Source: Lactiplantibacillus brownii (GTDB taxonomy: Bacteria; Bacillota; Bacilli; Lactobacillales; Lactobacillaceae). From it: a stretch of 64,000 bases of DNA. A program made the position numbers and the translations under genes. Below, one piece after another: positions 37,212 through 48,150 of the stretch (the first letter of the stretch is position 1; each line of letters starts with the position of its first letter). Location of the stretch: positions 682,001 to 746,000 of the forward strand of contig NZ_JAVCWF010000001.1 in the NCBI RefSeq assembly GCF_031085375.1. Direction: 5' to 3'. The notes under the pieces were generated by a model that had not been told where the DNA came from, did no database searches, and worked only from the letters and a program-made list of their open reading frames with translations.

Positions 37212-38549
37212 ATGGCATTAGGACCAGGCTTTCGTCAGCAGCAACGTCAAAGTCAAAAGTTAGCCATGACGCAACGGTTACAGCAGTCAATTCAGATGCT
37301 GCAATTTAATGTCGAGGAATTGCGGGATTTTCTGACCCAAAAGGCGCTTGAAAATCCCTTGATTGACGTCGACACTAATTGGAATGCGAATCATGCGAGT
37401 TTAAGTGCAGCTAAAAATACGACGGCCCATGCAGATTTTATCGAGCGGGTGTCAACCACGAACCAGCATTCATTATTTGAATACTTATTAGATCAGATTC
37501 ATTTGACAATGCGGGATACTAAGCTCCGTAAAATCGTTTTGGCGCTGATTGAATATGTCGATGTGAATGGTTATTTAAAAGTCGATGATCAACAAGTGAT
37601 GGCTGAAACTGAGGCAACTCCGGTAGAACTATTAGATGCCGTTACCTTGTTACAGCAACTTGATCCACCGGGTGTTGGGGCACGCAGTTTACAGCAAGCA
37701 TTAATGCTACAAACTGAAAATGATGAAAGCGCGCCAAATTTAGCTTACATTATATTAGAAGAAAACTTTGATGCTTTAGTCAATCGGCAGTGGTCGATTT
37801 TGGCTAAAAAATATCAAGTTGAACTATCTGATATTTCGAGTGTCTACGACTACGTTCGCACCTTGAGTCCAACTCCGGGTGCGGCAATTGGGCAAGAAAC
37901 AACGGGGTACATTTTTCCTGATCTCGTTGTGACAAAACAACGAGGTCAGTTAGCACTGAAGACCGCCTCAATGGCGCAACCCGTTGTGAAGTTTCAAGGA
38001 AATTATTATCAACAGATGAGCCAACATGATGACCAAGAAGTGACCGAGTATTTAAAAGAGAAAAAATCTGAGTATGACTGGATTGCTAGCAGTCTACAAC
38101 AACGCGAAGCCACGATTTTTCGAGTTGGGACGGCAATCATCGAACGTCAAGCAGACTTCTTCCTTGAAAAGACGACCGACCTGAAGCCATTATTGTTACG
38201 TGACGTGGCGCAACAGTTGAAAGTTCATGAGTCGACGATCAGTCGGAGCATCAATGGCAAATATATTCAAACTGACTTTGGGATGTTTGAACTTAAACGT
38301 TTCTTTACCAAGGCGGTCAGCAAACGTCCCACAGATGGCAAATTAGTTTCTGCAGACAACGTTCAGCACCGAATTGTGGCACTGATTGATGGCGAAAATA
38401 AAGAAAAACCGCTTTCAGACCAGAAAATAGTTCAGATTCTTAAGTCAGAAAATGTCGAACTTTCTCGTCGGACAGTTGCCAAATATCGGGAAAATCTTAA
38501 CATTCCGGCATCTTCGAAACGAAAACAATATTTAAAAACCGAACAGTAA
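37212..38549 (+). CDS. rpoN: RNA polymerase sigma-54 factor
   Basis: 445 residues. N-terminal Gln-rich activator region (QKLAMTQRLQQSIQMLQ), central core-binding part (LDPPGVGARSLQQAL), and helix-turn-helix plus RpoN box SRRTVAKYRE near the C-terminus. Sigma-54 in lactobacilli serves few promoters, classically the mannose PTS with a LevR/ManR activator; none is in this window. ATG 37212 is 7 nt after GGGAGGA; ATG 37209 is an alternative, ATG 37191 lies before the site. Confidence 0.93.
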   Translation: MALGPGFRQQQRQSQKLAMTQRLQQSIQMLQFNVEELRDFLTQKALENPLIDVDTNWNANHASLSAAKNTTAHADFIERVSTTNQHSLFEYLLDQIHLTMRDTKLRKIVLALIEYVDVNGYLKVDDQQVMAETEATPVELLDAVTLLQQLDPPGVGARSLQQALMLQTENDESAPNLAYIILEENFDALVNRQWSILAKKYQVELSDISSVYDYVRTLSPTPGAAIGQETTGYIFPDLVVTKQRGQLALKTASMAQPVVKFQGNYYQQMSQHDDQEVTEYLKEKKSEYDWIASSLQQREATIFRVGTAIIERQADFFLEKTTDLKPLLLRDVAQQLKVHESTISRSINGKYIQTDFGMFELKRFFTKAVSKRPTDGKLVSADNVQHRIVALIDGENKEKPLSDQKIVQILKSENVELSRRTVAKYRENLNIPASSKRKQYLKTEQ

Positions 38550-38599
38550 CAAATGCGGTGACTTTAAGCAATCGGTTATAAGCACCTCATTGTTCTGAT

Positions 38600-38628
38600 T
38601 TGCAACGACCCCATGAACCTGTTATAAT
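38600..38628 (+). promoter_or_regulatory. cggR-gap operon promoter
   Basis: TTGCAA (38600-38605), 17-bp spacer, consensus TATAAT (38623-38628). Confidence 0.75.
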
Positions 38629-38707
38629 TCATGTTGTGGTTAAGAGAGGTATGCAACGTCAATTTCGTAGTAAATTATGGTTGTGTGCTTTGTTTTTTGA
38701 AGTCTTT

Positions 38708-38744
38708 GGGTCGTTATTCGACATAGCTGGACTGAATCCGTCCC
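38708..38744 (+). promoter_or_regulatory. CggR operator candidate
   Basis: Two dyads in tandem, GGGTC-N7-GACA and GGAC-N7-GTCCC, are related to the B. subtilis CggR site (CGGGACN6TGTCN4 repeated). They lie downstream of the promoter and before cggR, the same layout as in Bacillus autoregulation. Confidence 0.55.
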
Positions 38745-38766
38745 ACTAGAGAGCAGGTTGAATGCC

Positions 38767-39795
38767 ATGCATTCAGATATTCAATGGATTGAGGCAATTG
38801 CCCCAGACATGGTTGAAATGCTGAGTCGTCGTTACTTAGTATTAAGAACCATTAATTGGATGGCCCCAGTTGGACGTCGGTTATTAGCTCAAACCTTAGA
38901 CGTTAGTGAACGGACGCTGCGTACCGAAACAGATACGTTACGAAAGTTAGATTTAATTATCGCTAATAAGTCTGGGATGCAAGTGACACAGCAAGGTAAA
39001 GATGTTTTACTGGGACTGAGTCAGTTCATGGACGAGCTAATGGGGATTCGTCAGAAAGAACGACAATTGGCACAACGGTTCAATATTAAACGTTGTATCA
39101 TTGTTTCTGGCGATTCTGACCGACAGTTAAAAGTTATCGGGTCCATGGGTGAAGAAGTTAACCAATTGCTGCAACGGTTGTTGCCAGAAGGCGATAACGT
39201 TATTGCGGTAATGGGTGGCCATACAATGGAACACGTTGCAAATAACTTAACGAACAAACTCGCCAGAAAACGGCAGTTGTTATTTGTTCCAGCACGCGGT
39301 GGCGTGGGTGAATCGGTTGCGATTCAGGCTAACACCATCGCGTCACAAATGGCCGAACACACCGGTGGTAAATTCCGGTCGTTGTTCGTCCCAGAACAGG
39401 TCAGTGAACGAACGTATGAACCACTCCTCAAGGAACCAAGTATCCAAGAGGTGTTGGGAATCATTCAGCAAGCTAATGTGGTGATTCACAGTGTGGGAGA
39501 TGCAGTTTCGATGGCGCATCGCCGTAACATGTCAGAGGATCAAATCAAAGTTTTGAGGCAGCGCTCAGCTGTTGGCGAAGCTTTCGGTTACTTCTTTGAT
39601 CAAGACGGTAATGTTGTTTATCGCATTCCACGCATTGGTTTGCAAATCGGAGAACTGGCCAATATGGAGATTATACTCGCGGTTGCAGGTGGCGCATCTA
39701 AAGCTACCGCAATTGAGGCGTATATGAAGATCGCACCGAAACGGACGTGTTTAATCACGGACGAAGGTGCAGCTAACTTGATTTTAAAAAAGTAA
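38767..39795 (+). CDS. cggR: Central glycolytic genes regulator
   Basis: SorC/DeoR-type repressor of the gap operon; fructose-1,6-bisphosphate relieves it. 342 residues: N-terminal winged helix (LAQTLDVSERTLRTETDTLRK), then the sugar-phosphate-binding domain with VMGGHTMEHVANN, ARGGVGESVAIQAN, and GGASKATAIEAY. ATG 38767 is used (AGCAGG nine bases upstream); TTG 38758 is in frame. First gene of cggR-gap-pgk-tpi-eno. Confidence 0.95.
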   Translation: MHSDIQWIEAIAPDMVEMLSRRYLVLRTINWMAPVGRRLLAQTLDVSERTLRTETDTLRKLDLIIANKSGMQVTQQGKDVLLGLSQFMDELMGIRQKERQLAQRFNIKRCIIVSGDSDRQLKVIGSMGEEVNQLLQRLLPEGDNVIAVMGGHTMEHVANNLTNKLARKRQLLFVPARGGVGESVAIQANTIASQMAEHTGGKFRSLFVPEQVSERTYEPLLKEPSIQEVLGIIQQANVVIHSVGDAVSMAHRRNMSEDQIKVLRQRSAVGEAFGYFFDQDGNVVYRIPRIGLQIGELANMEIILAVAGGASKATAIEAYMKIAPKRTCLITDEGAANLILKK

Positions 39796-39861
39796 TCTTC
39801 TACACTGAAGTTGCTTTTTAAAATAAAAATATTTTTATTTCCACAAGGAGGAAATTCTAGT

Positions 39862-40884
39862 ATGTCTGTAAAAATTGGTATTAATGGTTTCGGACGTATC
39901 GGTCGTTTAGCATTCCGTCGTATCTTAGAACTTGGTGCAAAATCAAGTGATATCGAAGTTGTTGCTATTAACGATTTAACTTCACCTGCATTGTTGGCTC
40001 ATCTTTTGAAGTATGACTCAACTCATGGTACTTTGGATGCTGATGTTTCAGCTACCGACGATTCAATCGTTGTTAACGGTAAGAGCTACCGTGTATATGC
40101 TGAACCAAAGGCTCAAAACATTCCTTGGGTAAAGAACGACGGTGTTGACTTCGTTCTCGAATGTACTGGTTTCTACACATCAAAGGCTAAGTCACAAGCT
40201 CATTTGGACGCCGGCGCAAAGCGTGTCTTGATTTCTGCACCAGCTGGTTCAGACTTGAAGACTATCGTTTACAACGTTAACGATGACATCTTAACTTCAG
40301 ATGACCGTATCGTTTCTGCTGGTTCATGTACTACTAACTGTCTTGCACCTCTTGCATTCTTTGAAAACAAAGAATTCGGTGTTAAGGTTGGTACCATGAC
40401 TACTATCCATGCTTACACTTCAACTCAAATGTTGTTAGACGGCCCTGTACGTGGCGGTAACTTCCGTGCTGCTCGTGCTGCCGGTGTAAACACTATTCCT
40501 CATTCAACTGGTGCTGCTAAAGCTCTTGGCTTAGTTATCCCAGAATTGAAGGGTAAGTTACAAGGCCATGCACAACGTGTTGGTGTTGTTGACGGTTCAT
40601 TAACTGAATTAGTTGCTATCTTAGACAAGAAAGTTACTGCTGACGAAGTTAACGCTGCTATCAAGAAGCATACTGAAGGTAACGAATCATTCGGTTACAA
40701 CGCAGACGAAATTGTTTCATCTGACGTTATCGGTACGACTTTCGGCTCAATCTTCGATCCTACCCAAACTGAAGTTACTTCAGATGGCGAAAACCAATTG
40801 GTTAAGACTGTTGCTTGGTACGATAACGAATACGGCTTCACTTGCCAAATGGTACGTACTTTATTGAAGTTCGCTACTCTCTAA
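39862..40884 (+). CDS. gap: Glyceraldehyde-3-phosphate dehydrogenase
   Basis: NAD-dependent glycolytic enzyme. 340 residues: NAD fold [12 protein letters not shown], catalytic Cys in [12 protein letters not shown], and substrate loop HAYTSTQ. ATG at 39862 follows AAGGAGG; an earlier in-frame ATG (39811) lies upstream of this site. Codon use is strongly biased (GGT, GCT, CGT, AAC), as for very highly expressed genes. Confidence 0.97.
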   Translation: MSVKIGINGFGRIGRLAFRRILELGAKSSDIEVVAINDLTSPALLAHLLKYDSTHGTLDADVSATDDSIVVNGKSYRVYAEPKAQNIPWVKNDGVDFVLECTGFYTSKAKSQAHLDAGAKRVLISAPAGSDLKTIVYNVNDDILTSDDRIVSAGSCTTNCLAPLAFFENKEFGVKVGTMTTIHAYTSTQMLLDGPVRGGNFRAARAAGVNTIPHSTGAAKALGLVIPELKGKLQGHAQRVGVVDGSLTELVAILDKKVTADEVNAAIKKHTEGNESFGYNADEIVSSDVIGTTFGSIFDPTQTEVTSDGENQLVKTVAWYDNEYGFTCQMVRTLLKFATL

Positions 40885-40926
40885 TCTAAATTAGTTTGTT
40901 AGAACTTTAAAACCGCATACGGTTTA

Positions 40927-40964
40927 GACGGCGGGGGGAGGCAAACTCTCTCTGCCGTTTTTTT
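40927..40964 (+). terminator. Partial terminator between gap and pgk
   Basis: GACGGCGGGGGGAG / CTCTCTCTGCCGT stem with several G-U pairs and T7. It likely trims transcription so gap message exceeds that of pgk-tpi-eno. A small AAACCG-cata-CGGTTT hairpin precedes it. Confidence 0.65.
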
Positions 40965-40997
40965 ATACGAGTCACGAATTCTAGGAGGATTTTAACA

Positions 40998-42985
<1,988 letters not shown>

Positions 42986-43003
42986 TTATTATTGCAAGTT
43001 CTA

Positions 43004-43029
43004 TCACAACCTCTTACAATAGGTTGTGA
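43004..43029 (+). other. Stable hairpin in the tpi-eno spacer
   Basis: TCACAACCT-cttacaat-AGGTTGTGA, perfect 9-bp stem without a T run; more likely an mRNA processing or stability element than a terminator. Confidence 0.5.
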
Positions 43030-43050
43030 ACCAATTACAAGCAAAATTAA

Positions 43051-44391
<1,341 letters not shown>

Positions 44392-44405
44392 TTGGTAAGT
44401 TCTAC

Positions 44406-44439
44406 TAAAAGAGTCGTTCATTGATGAGCGGCTCTTTTT
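44406..44439 (+). terminator. Terminator of the glycolytic operon
   Basis: AAAAGAGTCGTTCAT / ATGAGCGGCTCTTTTT with G-U pairs. Confidence 0.85.
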
Positions 44440-44536
44440 GTGTCCAATCTTTTTTGACTCGGGTTTATTCCGGTTAGGATAGGCTTGTCGTGGTAAAATA
44501 AGAACACGAGTAATTTTAAAGGAGTCGTCAAGAGGA

Positions 44537-45439
44537 ATGGATTATTTCAAAAATCAGCTTAATCAATGGACTGACTGGCAGGCTGCGATTGCAGAACCAG
44601 GAGCCTTCGAACCATTAATTCAACAAATCTATCGTAGTGAAAATGAACCATTTAAGACGCCTGAACTCGTGCCAGACTCATTGGCAGCAGTCTTTGCCGT
44701 GGGGGCGACTCAAATTGCGATTTTTCCACCTACATCAATAGCCACCCATCCGCGTGACCGTTACCAAACCGAACGCTTTAGTTTAACGCGATTGGCACGC
44801 TTGCAAGTAACTGCACCAATCTTGTTACACTCAGGGTTCATTTTTGACACTTATCAGTTTTATTATGTGATTTATCAACCCTTAGTCGGGATTTCGTTAA
44901 CTGAATTTGCGAACACTGCTGAACCGTTGGCGAAGTCGACATTGGGACGCCAAATTGGGACCGCGTTGCGGAAAATTAATCGTGAGGTTGCCAGTTTTAA
45001 TCAGGTTGACGTCCAAGTACTAGCCTCACAAGCCGATTGGAATCAACTCGGGGCAACGTTTGCAGCTGAACGACAAGCTTATTTGGCAGCCCATCCGGTT
45101 GCGATGAATCGTTTCGTCCATGGACAATTGAACGGCACCAATGTCATTGTCACGACTGGAACCGTGGGCTTTCAACATTTTCAAACGGCTTTACAAGGAC
45201 CGTGGCAAATGGAACTTGTCCCGTTGGTGTTGCAAGCCTTTGGTGGTGATCCAGACTTTTTAGCTGGATTGCAAACAACGTTACAGTCGCCTGATTTAGC
45301 CACTGATTTGTTGATTGGGCTTTTGTGGCGAGCAGATGGACCGGCTCAAATTAAAGCTTGGCTGGGTGTTGACACAGTGACGTTGACAACGCTAGCACAA
45401 AAGCTTACTAGACTGGTGAAAAATGAAAGTGAGGGCTAA
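44537..45439 (+). CDS. Aminoglycoside-phosphotransferase-fold protein, probably non-canonical
   Basis: 300 residues. The C-terminal half resembles APH/choline-kinase folds: FVHGQLNGTNVIV stands where active enzymes have HGDLxxxNvl, and GFQHFQTALQGPWQMELVPL where they have iDfe.a..GdP..Dla. The catalytic Asp is Gln and the Asp of the DFG-like motif is absent, so classical kinase activity is doubtful. GGAG-containing leader before ATG. It is 3 bp before the ClC channel gene, implying coupled expression. Family assignment is by pattern only. Confidence 0.5.
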   Translation: MDYFKNQLNQWTDWQAAIAEPGAFEPLIQQIYRSENEPFKTPELVPDSLAAVFAVGATQIAIFPPTSIATHPRDRYQTERFSLTRLARLQVTAPILLHSGFIFDTYQFYYVIYQPLVGISLTEFANTAEPLAKSTLGRQIGTALRKINREVASFNQVDVQVLASQADWNQLGATFAAERQAYLAAHPVAMNRFVHGQLNGTNVIVTTGTVGFQHFQTALQGPWQMELVPLVLQAFGGDPDFLAGLQTTLQSPDLATDLLIGLLWRADGPAQIKAWLGVDTVTLTTLAQKLTRLVKNESEG

Positions 45440-45442
45440 TTT

Positions 45443-46993
45443 TTGAAAATCCAACAGCAACCAAAACAGCATCATTTTGATTTGACCCGTTTGGGATTGA
45501 TTGGTCGGGGATTGCTGGTTGGGCTATTAACCGGCGTGGTTGTCAGTGTTTTTCGTTTTTGTATTGAACGCGGTTTAAAGGTCGTTCAATGGATTTATGG
45601 TCAGATTGCGCAAACCCCTTGGTTGATCGTTCCGTGGATTGGGCTTAGTTTGATTGTGGCGGTTTTTGTCGGCTTACTAGTAAAAAAAGTTCCAGATATT
45701 AAAGGATCTGGGATTCCGCAAGTTGAAGGTCAATTGGCCGGCGAACTCGATTATGCTTGGTGGCCAGTGCTCTGGCGCAAATTTGTCGGGGGTATTTTAG
45801 GTATCGGTTCAGGCTTATTTCTGGGTCGTGAAGGACCATCGATTCAATTAGGGGCGACGATTGGTCAAGGGTTCGCCGAAAAGACGCATCAAACGGGTGC
45901 GGATCGACGGTCACTGATTGCTGGTGGCGCCGCGGGTGGTTTGTCAGCGGCTTTTAATGCGCCCATCGCCAGTACGCTATTTGTTCTGGAAGAAGTTTAT
46001 CATAACTTTTCGCCGATTATTTGGACGACGGCTTTGACTAGTGCGATTGCGAGTAACTTTGTGTCGCTTAATTTCTTTGGCTTGGTGCCGGTGTTACATA
46101 TTCCTTATGGGACGAACTTACCGCTGAGTCAATATGGTAATTTAGTTGGTTTAGGTGTTTTTCTGGGTGTCTTTGGCTATCTGTATCAAAATGTCACCCT
46201 GACCATGCCAAGTTGGTACGCTAAATTACGTTTGCCAAGTTGGTTAGATGGCATCGTGCCATTTTTACTGATTATTCCAATTGGCTTGTTCTGGCCTAAA
46301 TTATTAGGTGGTGGTAATGCGGTCATCTTAAATATTGCCGCAATTACCCCGGCTTTATTGCCATTGATCGGTATTTTTGTGTTACGGTTTGTCTTTTCGA
46401 CGTTGTCCTATGGATCGGGCTTGCCCGGTGGGATTTTCTTGCCGATCTTGTCATTGGGCGCCATTTTAGGTGCCATCTATGCTCAGGTGATGGTCGCTGT
46501 AGGCTGGATGCCGGCTAATTTTGTGCCTAACTTCATTATTTTTGCGATGGCGGGTTACTTTGCCGGTATTGGGAAAGCGCCGTTTACGGCCATTCTATTG
46601 ATTACTGAGATGGTCGGCACGTTGCATCATTTGATGCCATTAGCGGTAGTTTCAATGACGGCTTACCTGGTTGTTGATTTACTCGGTGGGGCGCCAATTT
46701 ATGAAGCCTTGCTGGAAAAGTTGACTTTGCCCAAATTACCAGAACATAGTGGGATTCAAGATCGTTTAGAAATCCCCATCTTTGAGGGCGCTACTTTTGA
46801 AGGCCATCAAGTTCGTGATTTCAAATGGCCCAAAGAATCTTTGTTGATTGCGATTCGGCGTGGTGAACGTCAAGTGATTCCGCACGGTGATACGTTAATG
46901 CGTGCTGGTGACACGCTCATCATCTTAACGGATCGTAGTAATCGCGCTTGGGTGCGACATCAAATCGATAAGTTAAATGTCAGTCCAACCTGA
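45443..46993 (+). CDS. ClC-family chloride channel/antiporter with C-terminal TrkA-C domain
   Basis: 516 residues. The three ClC anion-selectivity motifs are present: GSGIPQV, GREGPSIQ (the Glu is the gating residue) and GSGLPGGIF. About residue 435 onward is a TrkA-C/RCK_C-like domain (FEGATFEGHQVRDF ... LIAIRRGERQVIPHGDTLMRAGDTLIIL). Whether it is a channel or Cl-/H+ or F-/H+ antiporter is not certain. TTG start. Co-transcribed with the kinase-fold gene. Confidence 0.85.
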   Translation: MKIQQQPKQHHFDLTRLGLIGRGLLVGLLTGVVVSVFRFCIERGLKVVQWIYGQIAQTPWLIVPWIGLSLIVAVFVGLLVKKVPDIKGSGIPQVEGQLAGELDYAWWPVLWRKFVGGILGIGSGLFLGREGPSIQLGATIGQGFAEKTHQTGADRRSLIAGGAAGGLSAAFNAPIASTLFVLEEVYHNFSPIIWTTALTSAIASNFVSLNFFGLVPVLHIPYGTNLPLSQYGNLVGLGVFLGVFGYLYQNVTLTMPSWYAKLRLPSWLDGIVPFLLIIPIGLFWPKLLGGGNAVILNIAAITPALLPLIGIFVLRFVFSTLSYGSGLPGGIFLPILSLGAILGAIYAQVMVAVGWMPANFVPNFIIFAMAGYFAGIGKAPFTAILLITEMVGTLHHLMPLAVVSMTAYLVVDLLGGAPIYEALLEKLTLPKLPEHSGIQDRLEIPIFEGATFEGHQVRDFKWPKESLLIAIRRGERQVIPHGDTLMRAGDTLIILTDRSNRAWVRHQIDKLNVSPT

Positions 46994-47093
46994 TTGGCTT
47001 TAGAATGTAACAAATTCGGCGCGATACTGGAAAAATAACGCTAAATATGTTAAATTGTTATAGACATAGCGGACTCTTTAGGAGGCACTTTTA

Positions 47094-47330
47094 TTGTATA
47101 ATATACTGATGACGTTAATATTGGTCATTTCCGTACTGATTATCATTGCGGTGATGATGCAACCGTCCAAAACAAATGATGCCATGTCTTCATTGACTGG
47201 TGGCGCTGACGACTTGTTCGCCAAGCAGAAACCCCGTGGCTTTGAAGCCTTCATGCAAAAGGTGACCGTCGTACTTGGAATTATTTTCTTTGTTGCGGCC
47301 CTCGCTTTAGCTTGGTATTCATCGAAGTAA
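47094..47330 (+). CDS. secG: Preprotein translocase subunit SecG
   Basis: 78 residues, two TM helices with the conserved cytoplasmic loop (TGGADDLFAKQKPRGFEAFMQKVT). Auxiliary subunit of SecYEG. TTG start 8 nt after AGGAGG. Followed by a terminator, then the est-rnr-smpB group as is typical in Firmicutes. Confidence 0.93.
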   Translation: MYNILMTLILVISVLIIIAVMMQPSKTNDAMSSLTGGADDLFAKQKPRGFEAFMQKVTVVLGIIFFVAALALAWYSSK

Positions 47331-47338
47331 ACGACCGT

Positions 47339-47367
47339 CCTCCTGTGATTTCAGGAGGCTTTTTTTT
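47339..47367 (+). terminator. Terminator after secG
   Basis: CCTCCTG-tgatt-TCAGGAGG followed by T8. It ends just before the esterase ribosome site, so read-through probably feeds est-rnr-smpB. Confidence 0.8.
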
Positions 47368-47382
47368 AAGAAGGTGCAATTT

Positions 47383-48135
47383 GTGTTAAAACGACCAGAA
47401 CCTTTTTTCTTTGAACATGGGGACTGTGCGGTGATTTTACTGCATGCCTATTCGGGAAGTGCGAATGATGTGCGGTTATTGGCACGAAGCCTGGAACGCG
47501 AAAATTATAGTATCTATGCGCCACAGTTTAGTGGTCATGGGACGGGGGACCTCCGTGATGTTTTACGGCAAGGTTCACCGGCGCAATGGTGGCAAGATAC
47601 GCAACAGGCAATATCATTTGTGCGCCAAAAAGGCTATACTAAAATTAGTATCTTTGGGTTGTCATTAGGTGGTATCTTTGCAACGATGGCCTTGGAAAAT
47701 GACCCAGCTCTGCTTGGCGGCGGTGTTTTCAGCTCGCCAATTTTGCCTAGCGCCCACACACAGGTGCCAGAAATGTTTATGGCGCTATGTGCACGTCAGT
47801 TCAAGCAGCAAGGCTTATCGAGTGAGGCTCAAAAGCAGGCCTTAGCGGCAATCAAACCCGACTCACAAGCGCAATTACAGGCAATCACGCAGTTTACCAT
47901 AACTCAGGTTCAGGCGCTGTTAACACAATTGACACGGCCATTTTTCATTGGTCAAGGTGGTCAAGATGAATTGATTGATGCCACAGTAGCACCACGATTA
48001 CGTGATCAATTGATGACTCAAGGCTTAACTGTTGATTACCATTGGTTTGCGGATGCCGGCCATGTTATTACGGTTAATCAAGCGCATCATGCATTAGAAC
48101 AAGCTGTCTTAACGTATTTAAAAACTATTTATTAA
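47383..48135 (+). CDS. est: Carboxylesterase (Est30-like alpha/beta hydrolase)
   Basis: 250 residues. Nucleophile elbow GLSLGG, oxyanion region LLHAYSGSANDV, acid in GGQDELID and the catalytic His in DAGHVI. Est30-type monoacyl esterases commonly sit between secG and rnr. GTG 47383 is chosen (GAAGGTG 6-8 nt upstream); GTG 47374 overlaps that site. Confidence 0.88.
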   Translation: MLKRPEPFFFEHGDCAVILLHAYSGSANDVRLLARSLERENYSIYAPQFSGHGTGDLRDVLRQGSPAQWWQDTQQAISFVRQKGYTKISIFGLSLGGIFATMALENDPALLGGGVFSSPILPSAHTQVPEMFMALCARQFKQQGLSSEAQKQALAAIKPDSQAQLQAITQFTITQVQALLTQLTRPFFIGQGGQDELIDATVAPRLRDQLMTQGLTVDYHWFADAGHVITVNQAHHALEQAVLTYLKTIY

Positions 48136-48150
48136 AAAATGAGGTAAATA

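Noticed and set aside
38651..38749. 32-codon frame (MQRQFRSKLW...) between the cggR promoter and cggR
   Set aside because: The AGAGAGG before it is one base from the ATG, too close for a ribosome site, and the frame overlaps the CggR operator candidate. Chance frame is more likely.
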